A DNA stretch of 64,000 bases, from NCBI GenBank assembly GCA_010279815.1, contig QEOQ01000552.1, positions 741,871-805,870 on the forward strand, in the 5' to 3' direction. This DNA comes from Brachionus plicatilis. Its lineage: Eukaryota > Rotifera > Eurotatoria > Ploima > Brachionidae. A program made the position numbers and the translations under genes. Positions 37,225 to 49,486 of the stretch are shown here, piece after piece. Numbering within the stretch: position 1 is the stretch's first letter; the number at the start of each line of letters is the position of its first letter. The notes under the pieces are model-generated. The model did not search any database. It saw nothing but the letters and a program-made list of their open reading frames with translations, and was not told the DNA's origin.

Positions 37225-39902
37225 AAATTAAAGAAAATTTTTGGACTTAAACTAAAATGTAATTGAATACGAAAAATATTCAGATATTTTTAAATTTTAA
37301 TTAAATAAAGGTATCATTTATGACTAATCGTAATTTATTCCTAAGTTTTAGAATTCTTAATTTTTAAAAAGGAATTGAAATAATCTCATCAGTCCTTTTT
37401 GTGTAAAGTAAAAAAAATCCAAATTTTATTTAGCTCTTTAAAACTTTATTAGATTAGACTTTATCTTGTTTTTATTTAATTTTATAAAATAAAGTTTATA
37501 TGACAACTACTATCTTTTTGGTCTAAAAACCCAAATCAAAGTGATCAAATTCACTCCAAAACATACCAGCTTAGCATATGCCTACCTATTACGAGAATAA
37601 AAAATTGACCTTAGAAATAATATTGAATCCAAGATTAAATCTAGCTTTAAAAAATAAATAAATATAGATTCAGAATTGTTTGATTTAGATATCTTTTTTT
37701 GTTGTTAGTATTTTCATATTCATAAAAAATAAAAATCATTCTATTTAGAAACGATTATGTATTTTAAATTAAAATTTTATTAAATTTAATTGTATAGTAT
37801 AGGCGTTTAGGGTTGGTAATTTTTTTCCAATATTTAAATAGTTACGATAGTTAAATCAGATAAAATAATGAAAAACCTATCTTATTTTCGTTTGTGAAAT
37901 ATATGGCAATCGTTAAATAAAAATATTTAAAGAATAAAAATTGTTCAAAAAATAATCAACTAATTACATTTGAATTTTTTAAATCATAAACAAATAATGG
38001 AAATGTTAAAATCGTCAACTTGGATTATAAATGTGCTCTTTTTGCCAATTTTATTAGATTAAAAAACAACGTCAATAAAAATCATTCTAAAGATAGCGTT
38101 TTTTTTATAAATTAAAATTTTAATTTAATCGTATTTTGCTTGTAAATTTTATGATTAAAAATTTTAATTAAGGCGTGGACTTAAAAAATTTTTTTTTTAA
38201 ACAGATTTAAGAATAAAAGAAGAACCATAGCTATTAAGACGTGGTATACTCTAGGCTAAAGTATTCATGAGTAATTTTTTTTCAAAGGGCAAATTGCTCG
38301 ATTATATGGCCTTTGCAAAAACTAAAGGTCCAAATGAACGTATCTAAATTTTATTTATTAATTTAGATTTTATGACTATTGAAAGTCAATGGGCTCCTCG
38401 TTTCATTATTGAAATGAATAGGATCAAATCACTTGACATGACAATGGTTAAATTTTCAAGTCAAAGCGGTTTAATAAAAGATTATCATGATTTTATTTAT
38501 TCATTTGAATTTTTTACCAAACTGACATTTTTTTTAACCCAAAACATGATAAATTTTTCAGCTAAGACTGTATCACATGTTTTGCTTCTTGTGTGTATAT
38601 GGAGACAAATGATTGTTTGCTTTGAGTTTTTGATCAAAGCCTCATCTATTTTAGATGTCATTCAAACCAAATTTGATCTTGTTTGGTTTCAATTATTTAA
38701 ATATGCGAATTGAGCAAACACTACAAATCGAACTTTGTAAAATGTTTATCAAGGAAATTTGCTCTTATTGATATTTAAGCAAACTTTTTTTCTTTCAGTC
38801 TTATAAATTTCATGCAAAACATTGAGCTGTTGTTCATGTGTTAATTATTTTCTGAAAACTCCATCGGAGGCCACCTCCGAGGAATTCGGTTAGCGGATAA
38901 CTGTTTTTAATTAATAAAAATCATGCCAAATTTTTCAAAATTTTCAAGAGACATGATTTAATAAAAAATTATTATAAATTTCTTTAGAAAATTTTTCTGC
39001 TATCAAATGCACAAAATCTTTCCAGTCCCTAGTTTTAAAGTTCAATTTAAGAATTGGATAAACACAATTTTGATTATTTTCAAAACGTTTTGTGGAAATA
39101 TCATTAGCATTTTTGTATCGCTTTTTTTTGCAAATCCAATTCCCATCGATCAGAAATTTGATATTTCTAATTTAAACTTTGTTTTTCAAATTAGATTGTC
39201 ACTTAGGATTATATTTGATTTGAGTTTAATAATAACACAACAAATTAAAAGGCTTTGGATGTGCACTTATTTCTTAAATTTAATTTAACTTTTAAAAATA
39301 GTCTTAGTAAAAATTCAAATAAAACTAAATTTTTTTCTTTAAGTAAACAAGATGGATTGGAATTTTTGTGTTAAATAATTTTATTGATTTGGCTAAAGAG
39401 ACTTACAAAAAAGTTAAAATTGTTTCATTAATTTAGTTGAGTAACCGGATGGTATTGTGGTTGTAAATTAGGAATTCAATTTTCCGACAATGAATAAATC
39501 ATTTTTTGATAGTTGGTTTAATTAAGTGTTCAATTTAGATATTTTTAGTTTGTATATCGACTTTGTGATCCATTAGAAAGATAACCACTTAACTTTTTTT
39601 TTGTTTTAATTTTTTGAGCTAATTTAGCTCGAGAGAATCACAAATGCAGGTGAGATACCTAGAGCACTTTTTGTATGTTTGCTCATTTTTTTGTGGCTAA
39701 TTGAAATATTTATAGGAAGAGAAATTTATAAATGCAAAAATGCTCTAAGTTGGTTCATTAGTTTCCAAATTCTCCGAGTATTAATAATTATACGATTATT
39801 AAAATTGTTTGAGAGCTAACAAACTAAAAGTAAATAAATAAATATTGTTGTTTAAATCAATAAAAAATCAGGTTCTGCGCTCAAGAATCAAAAATCATGT
39901 TT

Positions 39903-40177
39903 AAATAGAGCACCATTTGCTCTTATCTGATCTGAGTTAGTGATGTTGATTTTTGCAAATTAATAAAGATAAAATCGCCAGCAATCATTGATCCTTCTAT
40001 TCAAATAGAGCACTTGTAAACCAAGTGATAAGGATTTAGATTGATGAAAATGTGCGATCAATGATTGATGGGTGAACAGGACTCTAATGTTTGCTTATTA
40101 ATCTTAGAGGAATCAACACATTTGATTGTATCCGATCAAATATTTGGACATTAAGTGCCAATGGTGGTAGTTGGCAC
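39903..40177. promoter_or_regulatory. Motif-dense candidate upstream regulatory segment
   Basis: Within 280 bp, 240-510 bp upstream of the ATG at 40414, there is a direct repeat aaatagagcac exactly 100 bp apart (39903-39913 and 40003-40013), an exact 12-bp inverted repeat (caatcattgatc at 39982-39993, its complement at 40056-40067), a 7-bp dyad gtgccaa/ttggcac at 40155-40177, and GATA-type ttatct and agataa sites. The segment is less AT-rich than its surroundings. Such clustering suggests a promoter or enhancer; no binding factor is shown. Confidence 0.4.
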
Positions 40178-40413
40178 TCTCAGAATTCATTGATTTTTGA
40201 ATAAATTTCATCTTTTCAATCAATGGGGTTTTAAAAAAATTATTAGATTTCTTATTTTTTTAGAAAAATCAAAACAAAAATTGATCGAAAATTAATGGAT
40301 TAGTTTTTTTTTAAACAAACAATATCGAGTTATAAATAATAGGCAAAAAAATTAGACGAACGAATCTTATTTAATGCTTAGATAAGCTTTTGGGGCCTAA
40401 ACTTTAATTCATT

Positions 40414-43400
40414 ATGAAGACTCAAAGTATTTTTACAAGTCAAGTAAATGCAAATAGAAAACTAGACGAGCTAAACAACCTTTTAATGTCACATATTGAC
40501 TCAAATGGGACAAAGTGTACTCAAAACTTGGCCAATCTAAGAGATGTCCTAAGCGCCGCTCACAAGATAGACAACTCGAAAATAAATCCTCATGAGAGTC
40601 TCAATCTTTTGATAGAATTTCTTAAATCCGAGCAAAAAGATAGCAATAATAATCAAATAGTAGGGCAGCATCAGACAGACACCATTATTAGCAGGATTGA
40701 GAATGATCTTCAAGAATCTTTGAAAATCTTAAAGCAGTATAATGAAAAAATTGAGCAAGATCGATGCGCCTTGGAAATGGAGTCTTGCAGAAAATCACAT
40801 GGTGTGAAGTATGAGAGAATGCGCGAGGAGCAAGAAAAGGACGACGATGAACCATGTGGATATAGTTTTAACAGAAATGACGTGGTTAGAAAAAATTTTT
40901 TTGCCAAAAGTGAAAATTTGGGAGAGAAATTGAAGAGACTTAGTCAAATAAGCAAAAAAAATTCTATCTCTGAAGCTACTAAAAGAGATGACGAGGCTTC
41001 GTCACGTGAATTGTCTCGCAAGTCCAGCTCTCCGAGCGCAAGACAAATAAATACCCAGAGAAGAAATAGTTTTGATCATGCGGCGCTGTTGGAGAGCTCT
41101 AAGCCAAAGACCATGAGCAAATCGAGCACGTCTCAGTTCGATAAGATTAACAGCATTGGCACCGACTTGCCATTGCTCAGCTCCGGTATGAGACATTCCG
41201 AGTCCGGATTTTGGAAATATGACGAATTAAATGAGCTCAAACAAAAGTTTATTTCTCTATTGAGCGATTCGAATAAACAAGAAACTAAAAATTACAAACA
41301 AGTAATTTTAAAAAATTTGTTTTCTAAAATTAAATACATATTTATTCTTATATTACTCTCGTGTTAAATAATATATTTAAAATTTAGTATTTAAAAAAAA
41401 AATGATTTTTTTTTATAGAGTCATTAAAAATTCGATTTAGAAGAAAAATAGGTTGAATATCAAATGGACAAAAAATTTTTTCAAGATATTTAAGATGAAT
41501 TTTTATTCTTTTATCAATTTTTTAAACATATTTGTAGAATTTTAAAGTGTCTTAAAAAAGTTCAATTTGAGAATTTCTCTCAAGCTCTAAGAAACCTCAA
41601 ACCGACTTTAAAAATGGGGTTAAATTTGATCAAATTTTCGTTTTAATAAGCTTGTTTCCGTAATTTTTTTGTTGCTTATATTTATTTATGTGTATTTTAA
41701 AGAATAAAAATATTTATATTTTAATGCTAGCTTACAAATTGAGAAAAATAATATACTAGAAAAATATTTAAATTTGTTCAAGGGTTGCCAAGTTTTCCTG
41801 GGTTTGCTAAAAATTTTTCCGATTATTTATTTAAACTCGTACTGCGTTATATAATTAAAACTTTAACTAGCTCTTTAATTATTCAGTTTTATAAGGTTTA
41901 TAAATTTTTACTTTACTAAATTCACATTATTAAATTCAATTTGCTTTATGAAAAAAAGTGACAGTTTACGTAACTATTTTTAAAATTTTTTCAGAGTCTG
42001 TCAAGAAGTTTGGTTTTTTAGCAAACAAAAACCTCCAAATACCTTTTGAGATTGAAAAAAAAATCATTTTCTGATCAAAGGCTTGTTGATAGCCAAAAGC
42101 TTTCAATCCATCATGATAATATCAGTTAGAATTTTACGTATGTGATTTTGAAGGGATAACATAGAAAAATTTTGATCGAATAAAATTTTTTTAGCAAAAT
42201 ATTTTTCCAATATTATTTTCATCACTTAAAAAAATAGATAACTGGTTTCTAAATTAGTCTATTGTTTTTTTTATAGCTCCTGGTAAATGAAACAACTTTA
42301 AAAAAATCTAATAGTTTTATCATATACGTGATTTTGTATTCACAAGGGAATAAAAAAAATAAGGCATACTAATAGAAAAGCTTTATTTGAAGCGTTTCGT
42401 TTAAAAAATTTAGAGAAATAGTCAAATTCTTGCCACAAATTATCTGAGGCGGCAATCGTTTCTTTTTAAAAAAATTGGATCTAAAAAAATTAATAATAAT
42501 AATTTTTTTATTAATTGTCAAAAAGCGAATTTAAAAAAAAAAGGATAACCATAGTAAACTTTTATTTTTCTTTATTGAAATTATTTTTTTTTAGTTTGAG
42601 GAAAATCCCGAAGGTTGTATCAAATTTTCACTCATGTCGTTTGCATCCAGCCAAAACCAAGCCATTTCGAGTGTGGAACAGCTAAAAATTGAATCTTTTT
42701 ACCGAAGTTTTGGAACCAGCTTATTCATTTCTCAATCATGTGCCAGTTTGTACACTGTTCAGAACAGCAAAATATGGCCCAACTCAAAAAATCAAGCAAA
42801 CAGAATTTCAATAGCTACAACCCATTCTATTAACCTAAACTACCAGGATTACTCTAATGACGAGATAAGTCACGATATTCTGAAAGACTTGATGAATGAT
42901 AGACACCAAAATTATGTGCCAGTGTACCACCGCGGCGTTCCGTTGTGGCTGTTTAATTCGGGAAAAAATCCCCATCGACCTGTGCGACAGTTGAAGTTTA
43001 CACTGGCCGAAAAAGGCACTGGCTTCATCCTGTGGCAAGACAGAATCGATGCCAATTCGGAATTTAATCTCTATCTGACTAAAAAACACGATTCCTCTGT
43101 CTACAATGTGTCATCCTATTTTGACAATTTGAGTCTGATAAATGAGATCAAAAGAGAACAAATTGAATCAATGTTGGTGGCGTTCAAAGCTTCGGATAAA
43201 AAAACCACTGTTTTCATGAGATTTGACTTAAATCCGGAGACCATAAAATTCTATGAATTTTACAAACGACTGATAAAAAATGTTGCCATAGACACAAAAA
43301 TGAGAACCAAATCTCTACCAGTTGGATACAATAACTCGAGCTCTTTAAACAGGATAAAACGAAGCCAACAAGCCAAGAATAATGTGAACTTCTACAATTA

Positions 43401-43941
43401 TGACTACAATCTGCTTGAAGGCGCCTCGAGTACAATTAGGAACAAATCTAAAAGACAATCATGTCAGATTGTATCAGAACCAAAAGAAAGAGTCAGACCA
43501 AAGCGAATAAGCAAAAATGACATATCAAATCCCTGCAATTATAAGCATGTCATCAGTCTCAAGGCTTCGGATAAAAATTCATACTACACTTTGTCAAAAC
43601 TTTTGCCTAGTTCGTCATCCAGTAGCAGCTGCTCAACAAAATTTGGCGAGAGTAAATCAGAGAGCGCTAAGAGCTGTTCGGTTTCGTCGTCAGCAACATC
43701 ATCGGCAATGTCATCACCAATTTCTCCGTCAATTAACTGCATGTCAAGCGAGTATTTGATTCAGGAGAGCTCTAGGTCTTCGCTCAATCCGGATGTGCTG
43801 AACGATCAATCAAGTTCAAGTCTTTCTGATTCTTCTTTGTCTACAATTCTACCTCCTTTTATTGGCGTATCGAATGGAACTAAATTTTTCGAGATGAATT
43901 CTTATAACTACAAGATTTCAAGACAACGTACCGTTAAATAG
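40414..43941 (+). CDS. Large Ser-rich protein with a PH-like region
   Basis: Two exons, 40414-41301 and 42595-43941, meet in phase 0 across a 1.3-kb intron to give 744 aa. I cannot name the gene. Residues 1-290 are helical and charged (NRKLDELNNLL, IISRIENDLQESLKIL, KYERMREEQEKDDD) with Ser/Lys-rich stretches (RKSSSPSARQ). Exon 2 contains the best-conserved-looking block, about residues 400-535: VPLWLFNSGKNPHRP, then LKFTLAEKGTGFILWQ, NSEFNLYLTKKHDSSVY and FYEFYKRL at the end. A beta-rich run closed by a helix is what a PH/PTB-like fold would look like, so a membrane- or cytoskeleton-associated adaptor is possible. The C-terminal 180 residues are low-complexity Ser-rich (SSSSSSSCS, SSATSSAMSSPIS). 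Poly(A) signal AATAAA is at 44048. Coding status is secure, but function is inference. Confidence 0.82.
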
Positions 43942-46208
43942 AAATTTTGGTTGTAAATTTTTTAAAAAGTTTTATTAAAATAATTATAATTGTTAAAATT
44001 TGTTTATATGAATGTTTAAATTTGTTTTTTTTTATTTAAATTTTAAAAATAAAGTATTAATTTATGAGAAAAGAGTTTAAATTAACCATCTAAACCTCTT
44101 CAAATGATCTCAAAACATGGTTGCAGCGAAAATATTTAATGGAGGGATAGTTAGGATTTTACAAAGTTACTATACTTTTAGTACTTTTATGACTTTATGC
44201 TAATTTTGATTTCTTTGACCCTGTTCCTTTTATTATTTAATGGAAATTTATTATTTATTAATACTTGTATCCTTTTTGAGCTTGTAGTCCTTTTAATATA
44301 TTCTCCTGAATTAAAAAAAAAGTTAAATAATGAAATCGGGCTCTGGGATTTGGATTAAGTTAAAATATTAAGTTCCTGTGTCATTTTAAACCTCATGCTC
44401 TAAAATTAATAAATTCGAATTGAGAACTAAAATGACTCAATAGAAAAATGTCTAAAATATTACCAAAAAGTATTTAAATTTTTTAAGAGTTTTTTTTTTA
44501 ATAATATTTCTTTTCTTGAGTAAATTGATTTTTATAAATTTTTTCCATAAATGAATGAACAAAAATTTATTAGAAATAATGTTTATTGATACTGCAAGCG
44601 GCCAATGGACCGCCAAAATAGATGAAAATCATCATGATCTCGGGCAAGATGAAAATTAATTTTTAACAGGTTTATTTTATTATAATAGATTAAAAGATTT
44701 TAAATCGTAAAAGCGTCTTAATATGAAAGACATTTAATTTGTCCCTTGCGGACATCAAAACGGTAATTACTACTTTTGCATTTCAGTAGCCTCCTTCTTG
44801 AAGTCTCTAATAATGTTTAGATATCATAAAATTTAAAATAAAAACTCAATATGTCAATTTTTATATTAACATTCTTTTTTAATTTTACCAATCTGTAATT
44901 TACTCCAAACCGAGGTGAAGTTTAGGACTTTAACGTGATTTTTAATCAAATATTTAAAAAAAAGTAAATTAATAAATTGATTTGAGTTCTAATTTTAAAA
45001 AATTACAGTCAAAATGTCATAAATTTTATAAAAAATGTGATTAACGTAATTCTAAAAAGGCATTTATTTTTTTTAAATAAAACTTTCCTTTTGTAGAAAA
45101 CATTAAAAAAATACCAAATTTTTTTTTAAACTTATCTTTTGAAATGTAAAATAACTTGTCTTTAAAAATATTTTAGTAATGATTACAAATAAACGGAGAT
45201 TAATTAAATTAAAAAAATATCCTGGCTTCTGCATATTTTGTAGTTGAGTTATTTCTATAAAAAAATTAATTTATTTTCAATTTATAAAAAAGAAGTTTTG
45301 TATTTTTGAAAAACACTTTTTTTATTCATGTAGTTATTTTAAAGCGTAAATTAATTTTACTTATGAAAAATGTCAGTTTGGTTAGAAAAACAATTTTAAG
45401 CCTTAAAATATACAATATTGTAAGCAAATTTTACTATAGTAATTTTGATTGTTAATGTATGGATAAATAAATTTACAGATTTTTTTAATTTAGTTTAAAA
45501 GATTGAGAATGAAAAATCGGATTTTCTTAAGCACAGCATAAAATGAAAAAAGCACAAAATTATGCTAAACCAATATTGTTTAAGATCTCTAGAATTTTTA
45601 TTAAAAACTTGCCTTTCAATAATTTAAATCACAAACAGTCATTATTCAAAACAAAGCTGCTCTAATTAATTGAATACCCTATTTTAGAAAATAATTAAAT
45701 CAATGAGCATGCCAATTTAATTTTTCATGAATTTTTCAATACAATTTTTTGTGTATTAATAAATGATTTTTTTGATTAATCACCAAATGAACCGACAAAA
45801 TATTTGGAATTTTTTGAACTCTTTTAAATATTGTTTCTTTTTCTGCGATTCGTAAAATTGCCTAAGTTAGAGACAATTATTTAACTTTTTTATAAAATAC
45901 ATAATTTCAAAGAATTTATCAAAATTCAAAAAAAAGTCTTATAAATAATCAAAGGAGAAATTTAAAGAAAATTAAAATTCACGCCAATTAATCAACACTT
46001 GAAGAATTGAATCAAAAAAATTTTAAATAAACAGAAAATCATTAGATAAAAATTATTATTTATATTATAGAATTAATTTTTCTTGTAGGTTTCTATTTTT
46101 TTATTTTTTTTGTTTGACTTTTTTTTGTTGATGTGAATTTTAAATTAAAAATTAAAGTTGATTTATTAATCATTTTTAAAAACTTTTTAATACATAAATA
46201 AAATCAAA
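43942..46208. other. Intergenic region
   Basis: This is AT-rich sequence between the PH-like gene and the LINE fragment. No gene is supportable. A small patch at 44590-44660 is less AT-rich (gcggccaatggaccgcc, able to form a short hairpin), without further support. Confidence 0.5.
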
Positions 46209-46660
46209 CTTGGACCATCTATCCGGAACAAAAGTTAAGAAGAAAGGCTCAAAGTATTGGGACTGTCTAGCCTTGAAGAATGTGCGATTAGATGTGACTT
46301 AAAACAATTCTTTAAACTTGAAAAAAAGTTAAACAGGATCGAGTGGTTCCATCCAATTGCCCTACCTCCAAGCTCATTCGCAACAGGACCAGCAGGTTCA
46401 ACAAGAAGCCAAGACACGCTATACAGACAAGCTGTTAATTCATGTCCAGCAAGGCATAATTTTTTTACAAATCGAGTGGCCTCATATTGGAACGCTTTAC
46501 CAGCTGAACTTAAGAATCAATCGAATGTGAATGGTTTTAAAAACAATTTTGACATTTATTCAAAAAATAATTTAAATTTTTTTAAAGTTTAAATCTGCCA
46601 TAGTTCATAGTTCCACGGTTAAACCCGTTGCAGATAATTTTATAATAATAATAATAAATA
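46209..46660 (+). mobile_element. 5'-truncated LINE 3' end (dead copy)
   Basis: The + frame from 46209 reads as the C-terminal end of a non-LTR retrotransposon reverse transcriptase. It has GPSIRNKS, stop, EERLKVLGLSSLEE, an RCDLKQFFKLEK stretch, then PARHNFFTNRVASYWNALP and VNGFKNNFD before the stop near 46590. The pattern SIRN-YEERLK-LGL-SLE-RR-GDL and the RHNFF-NRV-WN-LP block are typical of CR1/L2/jockey-type elements. A TAA at 46236-46238 replaces the expected tyrosine codon. A short 3' UTR ends in a TAA/AAT microsatellite (46640-46660), as CR1/L2-like elements often do. Everything upstream is missing through 5' truncation. Confidence 0.85.
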
Positions 46661-47381
46661 CTATTCATATTTTTAAAACGTATTGAATACACCTATTTAA
46701 AATAATACAGATAATTCGCCCAAAGTAACCGTTTAAGTGTACAAAAAGACGTTTGAACTTTTTAATACCACAATTGGAGCGACACAAGGTTACTAACTTG
46801 TCTTTTTCTGTCTCACTACAAGATAATAAAAAAGTAAATTACTTAAGATGATAACATCTTAATTAACTAAGGTGCTTAGGTTCATTTTTTTAATATTTAT
46901 TTTAAAGATGAATGGTAGAAGATCTGAGTAATGGTTAGAACTTATTAAAGAGAGTCCAGAAAAAGAAAAGACAAATCACTAGAAGAGAAATCATGGGGGT
47001 TTATCTAAATTATGTAATTAATATCATATTATTCAGGAATATGAAATAATTAAATTGAAAATAAATCACTATTTTACTAGAAATATTTTTTATTAAATTT
47101 AAATTTATAATTATTTTAATTAATAATAATTATTAAAAACCAAAGTCCATTTTTCAAAATATAGAAAACTAGATATTTAAGTATTAAATAAATCTAATCA
47201 CCAAAAAATTTAAAAGTAAAAATCAAATGTCAAATAGTCACAAAAATATAATTAAAAAATGTCGCAGTTATTTATGCAAATAAAAAATATGTTTTTTTGC
47301 TAAATGAATATATGAAGAAAACAGATATTTATAGTTTTTTTATATACAATTAAAATTTTATAATTTTTTAAATTAAATAAT
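46661..47381. other. Intergenic spacer
   Basis: This is 3' of the LINE fragment and of the minus-strand ankyrin/SOCS gene. It includes a small dyad aagatgataacatctt near 46847 and AT-rich sequence. Nothing coding is seen. Confidence 0.5.
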
Positions 47382-48955
47382 TCACTTTAAAAATATTGAC
47401 TCAAACTTATTCAAATTTAGTAAAATATAATCCTGTAGGGTGGTTGGCAAAAATTTCTCCAATTTTAGCACACTTCCAAGAATCGATTTACTCTTGTTTA
47501 TTTTATTCAAATGATCTCGCAGAACTTTTCTTGACAACTCTTTCAAAGTCAGCGGATTTTTTAGTCTATACTCGATTAAATCAATCACTTTAGAATACTT
47601 TTCCACTACTTTTTGTGGATAATTTCTGCGCTTGACCCACTCTTCATTATTAAAAGAAACACCCGCTTCCAAAAGCAAAGCTACTATGCCCGCAGGTGCA
47701 TTACTGTTTATCAACGCATTGAATAATGTGTTTCCTAATCTATCGATATTCTCTAAATCGCACCCATTCTTAAGCATTTCAATGCACATGTCATAATTAG
47801 AGTTAAGTATATAGGTAAATAGAGGCATCTTGCCAGTCACTTCGCGTATGTCCATTGAAGCGCCATTGTCCAAAAGAAGTCGTCCGACCGGAATATTGCG
47901 GCACATATGCAAAGGTGTTTCTCCTAATTTATTCACAATATTCACATCAATTCTTTCGTATGAAACTAGGTTTTCTATTATTTTTATTTTAGACACTGGG
48001 ACCAGCTGATTATTGGGTTCAAGATTGATTCTATTCGGGTTTCTTTCTCTTGAAAAATTATTCAAATTGCTCAAAATAACTGCATGATGAAGAAGCGATC
48101 CAACTCTGTCATCAATTGAGTTCACGTCAAAGTTAATGTTTTTTTCATTTGAAAATTCCAAAAGTAGTCTTTAGTTTTAAATTGAATGATTAAATAAAAA
48201 AAAATTTAAATAAGTTTTATCAAACCTAAATATTTCATAATTAGACGCTTTTATAGCCTGTAATAAGTATTCTCTTAGTCTAGACAGGAGCAAAAATCGC
48301 TGAGTGAATAGATAAACAATATGAGAATTTCCATTCTGAATTGCTATATCCAGCGCTGTCTGATTTCTTAGATCCATCAAATTCTCATTTACGTCATATT
48401 TAAGCAGTAGTTTGACTATTTCGACAAGACTTAGGCTACATGCCCAGTGCAAGGCAGACATACTGAACGAGTCGGTTTTGTTAACTTTTGCGCCATTTTT
48501 TAATAAAACATTACATAAAGAAGCATTACCTTAACAAATACGAAAAGAGTATTTTAGATGAAAAGTGGCTCAGATTTTACCATGTCTAGTGGCTGTAATT
48601 AGAGATGTTTCAAAGCTATTAAAATGCTGATCCAAAGGCCATTGATAGTTCAAATAGCTAAGTTTATTGACGTCGGCTCCATTTTCCACTAGTTTTTCCA
48701 ATATAGCCTGATCATCTTATTAACAAGATTATTAGGTGATGCATTGTCAAAAATACCTTCAGAGAAAAAATTTCCCGAAGATATTTTATAAAATAAAATT
48801 AATAATTTACTATTTAAGACGGCCAGAGTGACAAAAGTGATTTGATTGTCGAAAAATTCATTTCTATCTAGATTAAATGACTCCAATATGTGGCACACTT
48901 TGTTGAAATTGTGGTATCGAATTGCCAAATAGAGATCGCTTGGAGTATATGCCAT
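47382..48955 (-). CDS. Ankyrin-repeat and SOCS-box (ASB-type) protein
   Basis: ASB proteins are substrate receptors of Cullin-5 ubiquitin ligases: ankyrin repeats bind the target and the SOCS box binds Elongin B/C and Cul5. Four exons (48955-48757, 48715-48581, 48529-48226, 48168-47382) with 41-, 51- and 57-nt introns give 474 aa. Ankyrin repeats run from about residue 75 to 395, with recognisable ENGADVNKL, SALHWACSLSLVEIVKLLL, QTALDIAIQNGNSHIV, ETPLHMC...LLLDNGA and LGNTLFNALINSNAPAGIV. Residues about 413-463 form the SOCS box: NPLTLKELSRKVLRDHL, then LPTTLQDYILL, matching the LxxLCR and LPLP-LxxYLL halves of the consensus. In the BC box the usual Cys is Ser. The start is the ATG at 48955. 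It is head-to-head with ACSS3, 531 bp between starts. Which ASB orthologue it is remains unclear. Confidence 0.9.
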
Positions 48956-49486
48956 TTGGGATCAATTTTTTCTTTAACTTGAGAAACACAAAACAAAAAA
49001 ATAAAAAATAAAATTCTAAACTTTCATTTTAATACTAAATTTTTTTTTATGATAATGCATGAATACAAAGATGACCTAAATTATCTTGATTTAAATTTTT
49101 TATTCAATTTTTAAATTGAAAGAATTGATTTTTTTTGCTGAAAAGATCTAATCAAAGCTATTTGAGTAAAATTAATGCGCAAATTCGAGTGAATGTTGAT
49201 TTTGTGAGTTGAATTTTCGTAAAAAATAAAATATTAATTCACATTTTTAATTCGTGATCATTTCAAATTATGCAAAATAAAATGAATTAATATTAAATTA
49301 TTTATGTCTTCATCCTATTTTACAATTTTTTTCATGGATCAAAAAATCATAAATAGTTACACCCTTAACAATCTATCTAATTTTCACCAATTAATTTTAA
49401 ATCTTTATTTTTTACAACACCTAGAATTTAATAATAATTTAAATTCTTGTAAAATTGTTCTTAATAAACATTTAAAGAAAAAAATA
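48956..49486. promoter_or_regulatory. Divergent promoter region, ASB-type gene and ACSS3
   Basis: The start codons of the minus-strand ASB gene (48955) and plus-strand ACSS3 (49487) are separated by 531 bp. The segment must hold both promoters and 5' UTRs, possibly shared. An in-frame open stretch runs upstream of the ACSS3 ATG (from 49304), but its composition is non-coding. No TATA or other site can be picked out confidently in such AT-rich DNA. Confidence 0.5.

Larger units (their letters stand above)
28647..40413. other. 11.8-kb gene-poor region
   Basis: This is a long AT-rich stretch with no gene I can support on either strand. The longest frames (38372-38713 and 39007-39288) are Phe/Ile/Lys/Asn-rich and lack convincing family features or splice context. 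The region holds an assembly gap (36653-37224) and, at its right end, a motif-dense segment likely regulating the next gene. A short hairpin-forming GC-rich sequence, tcggaggccacctccga, is at 38864-38880. Confidence 0.5.

Noticed and set aside
36605..37250. Long frames of 163-208 codons across N runs (also near 50152-50668 and 15194)
   Set aside because: They consist of undetermined bases.
38372..38713. 113-codon frame, with a possible upstream mini-exon reading FSKGKLLDYMAFAKTKG
   Set aside because: Phe/Ile/Lys-rich, no family resemblance, no good donor/acceptor pair joining the two, and flanks indistinguishable in composition.
39007..39288. 93-codon hydrophobic frame that might be a membrane protein
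   Set aside because: AT-rich DNA readily gives Phe/Ile/Leu-rich chance frames; no supporting context.
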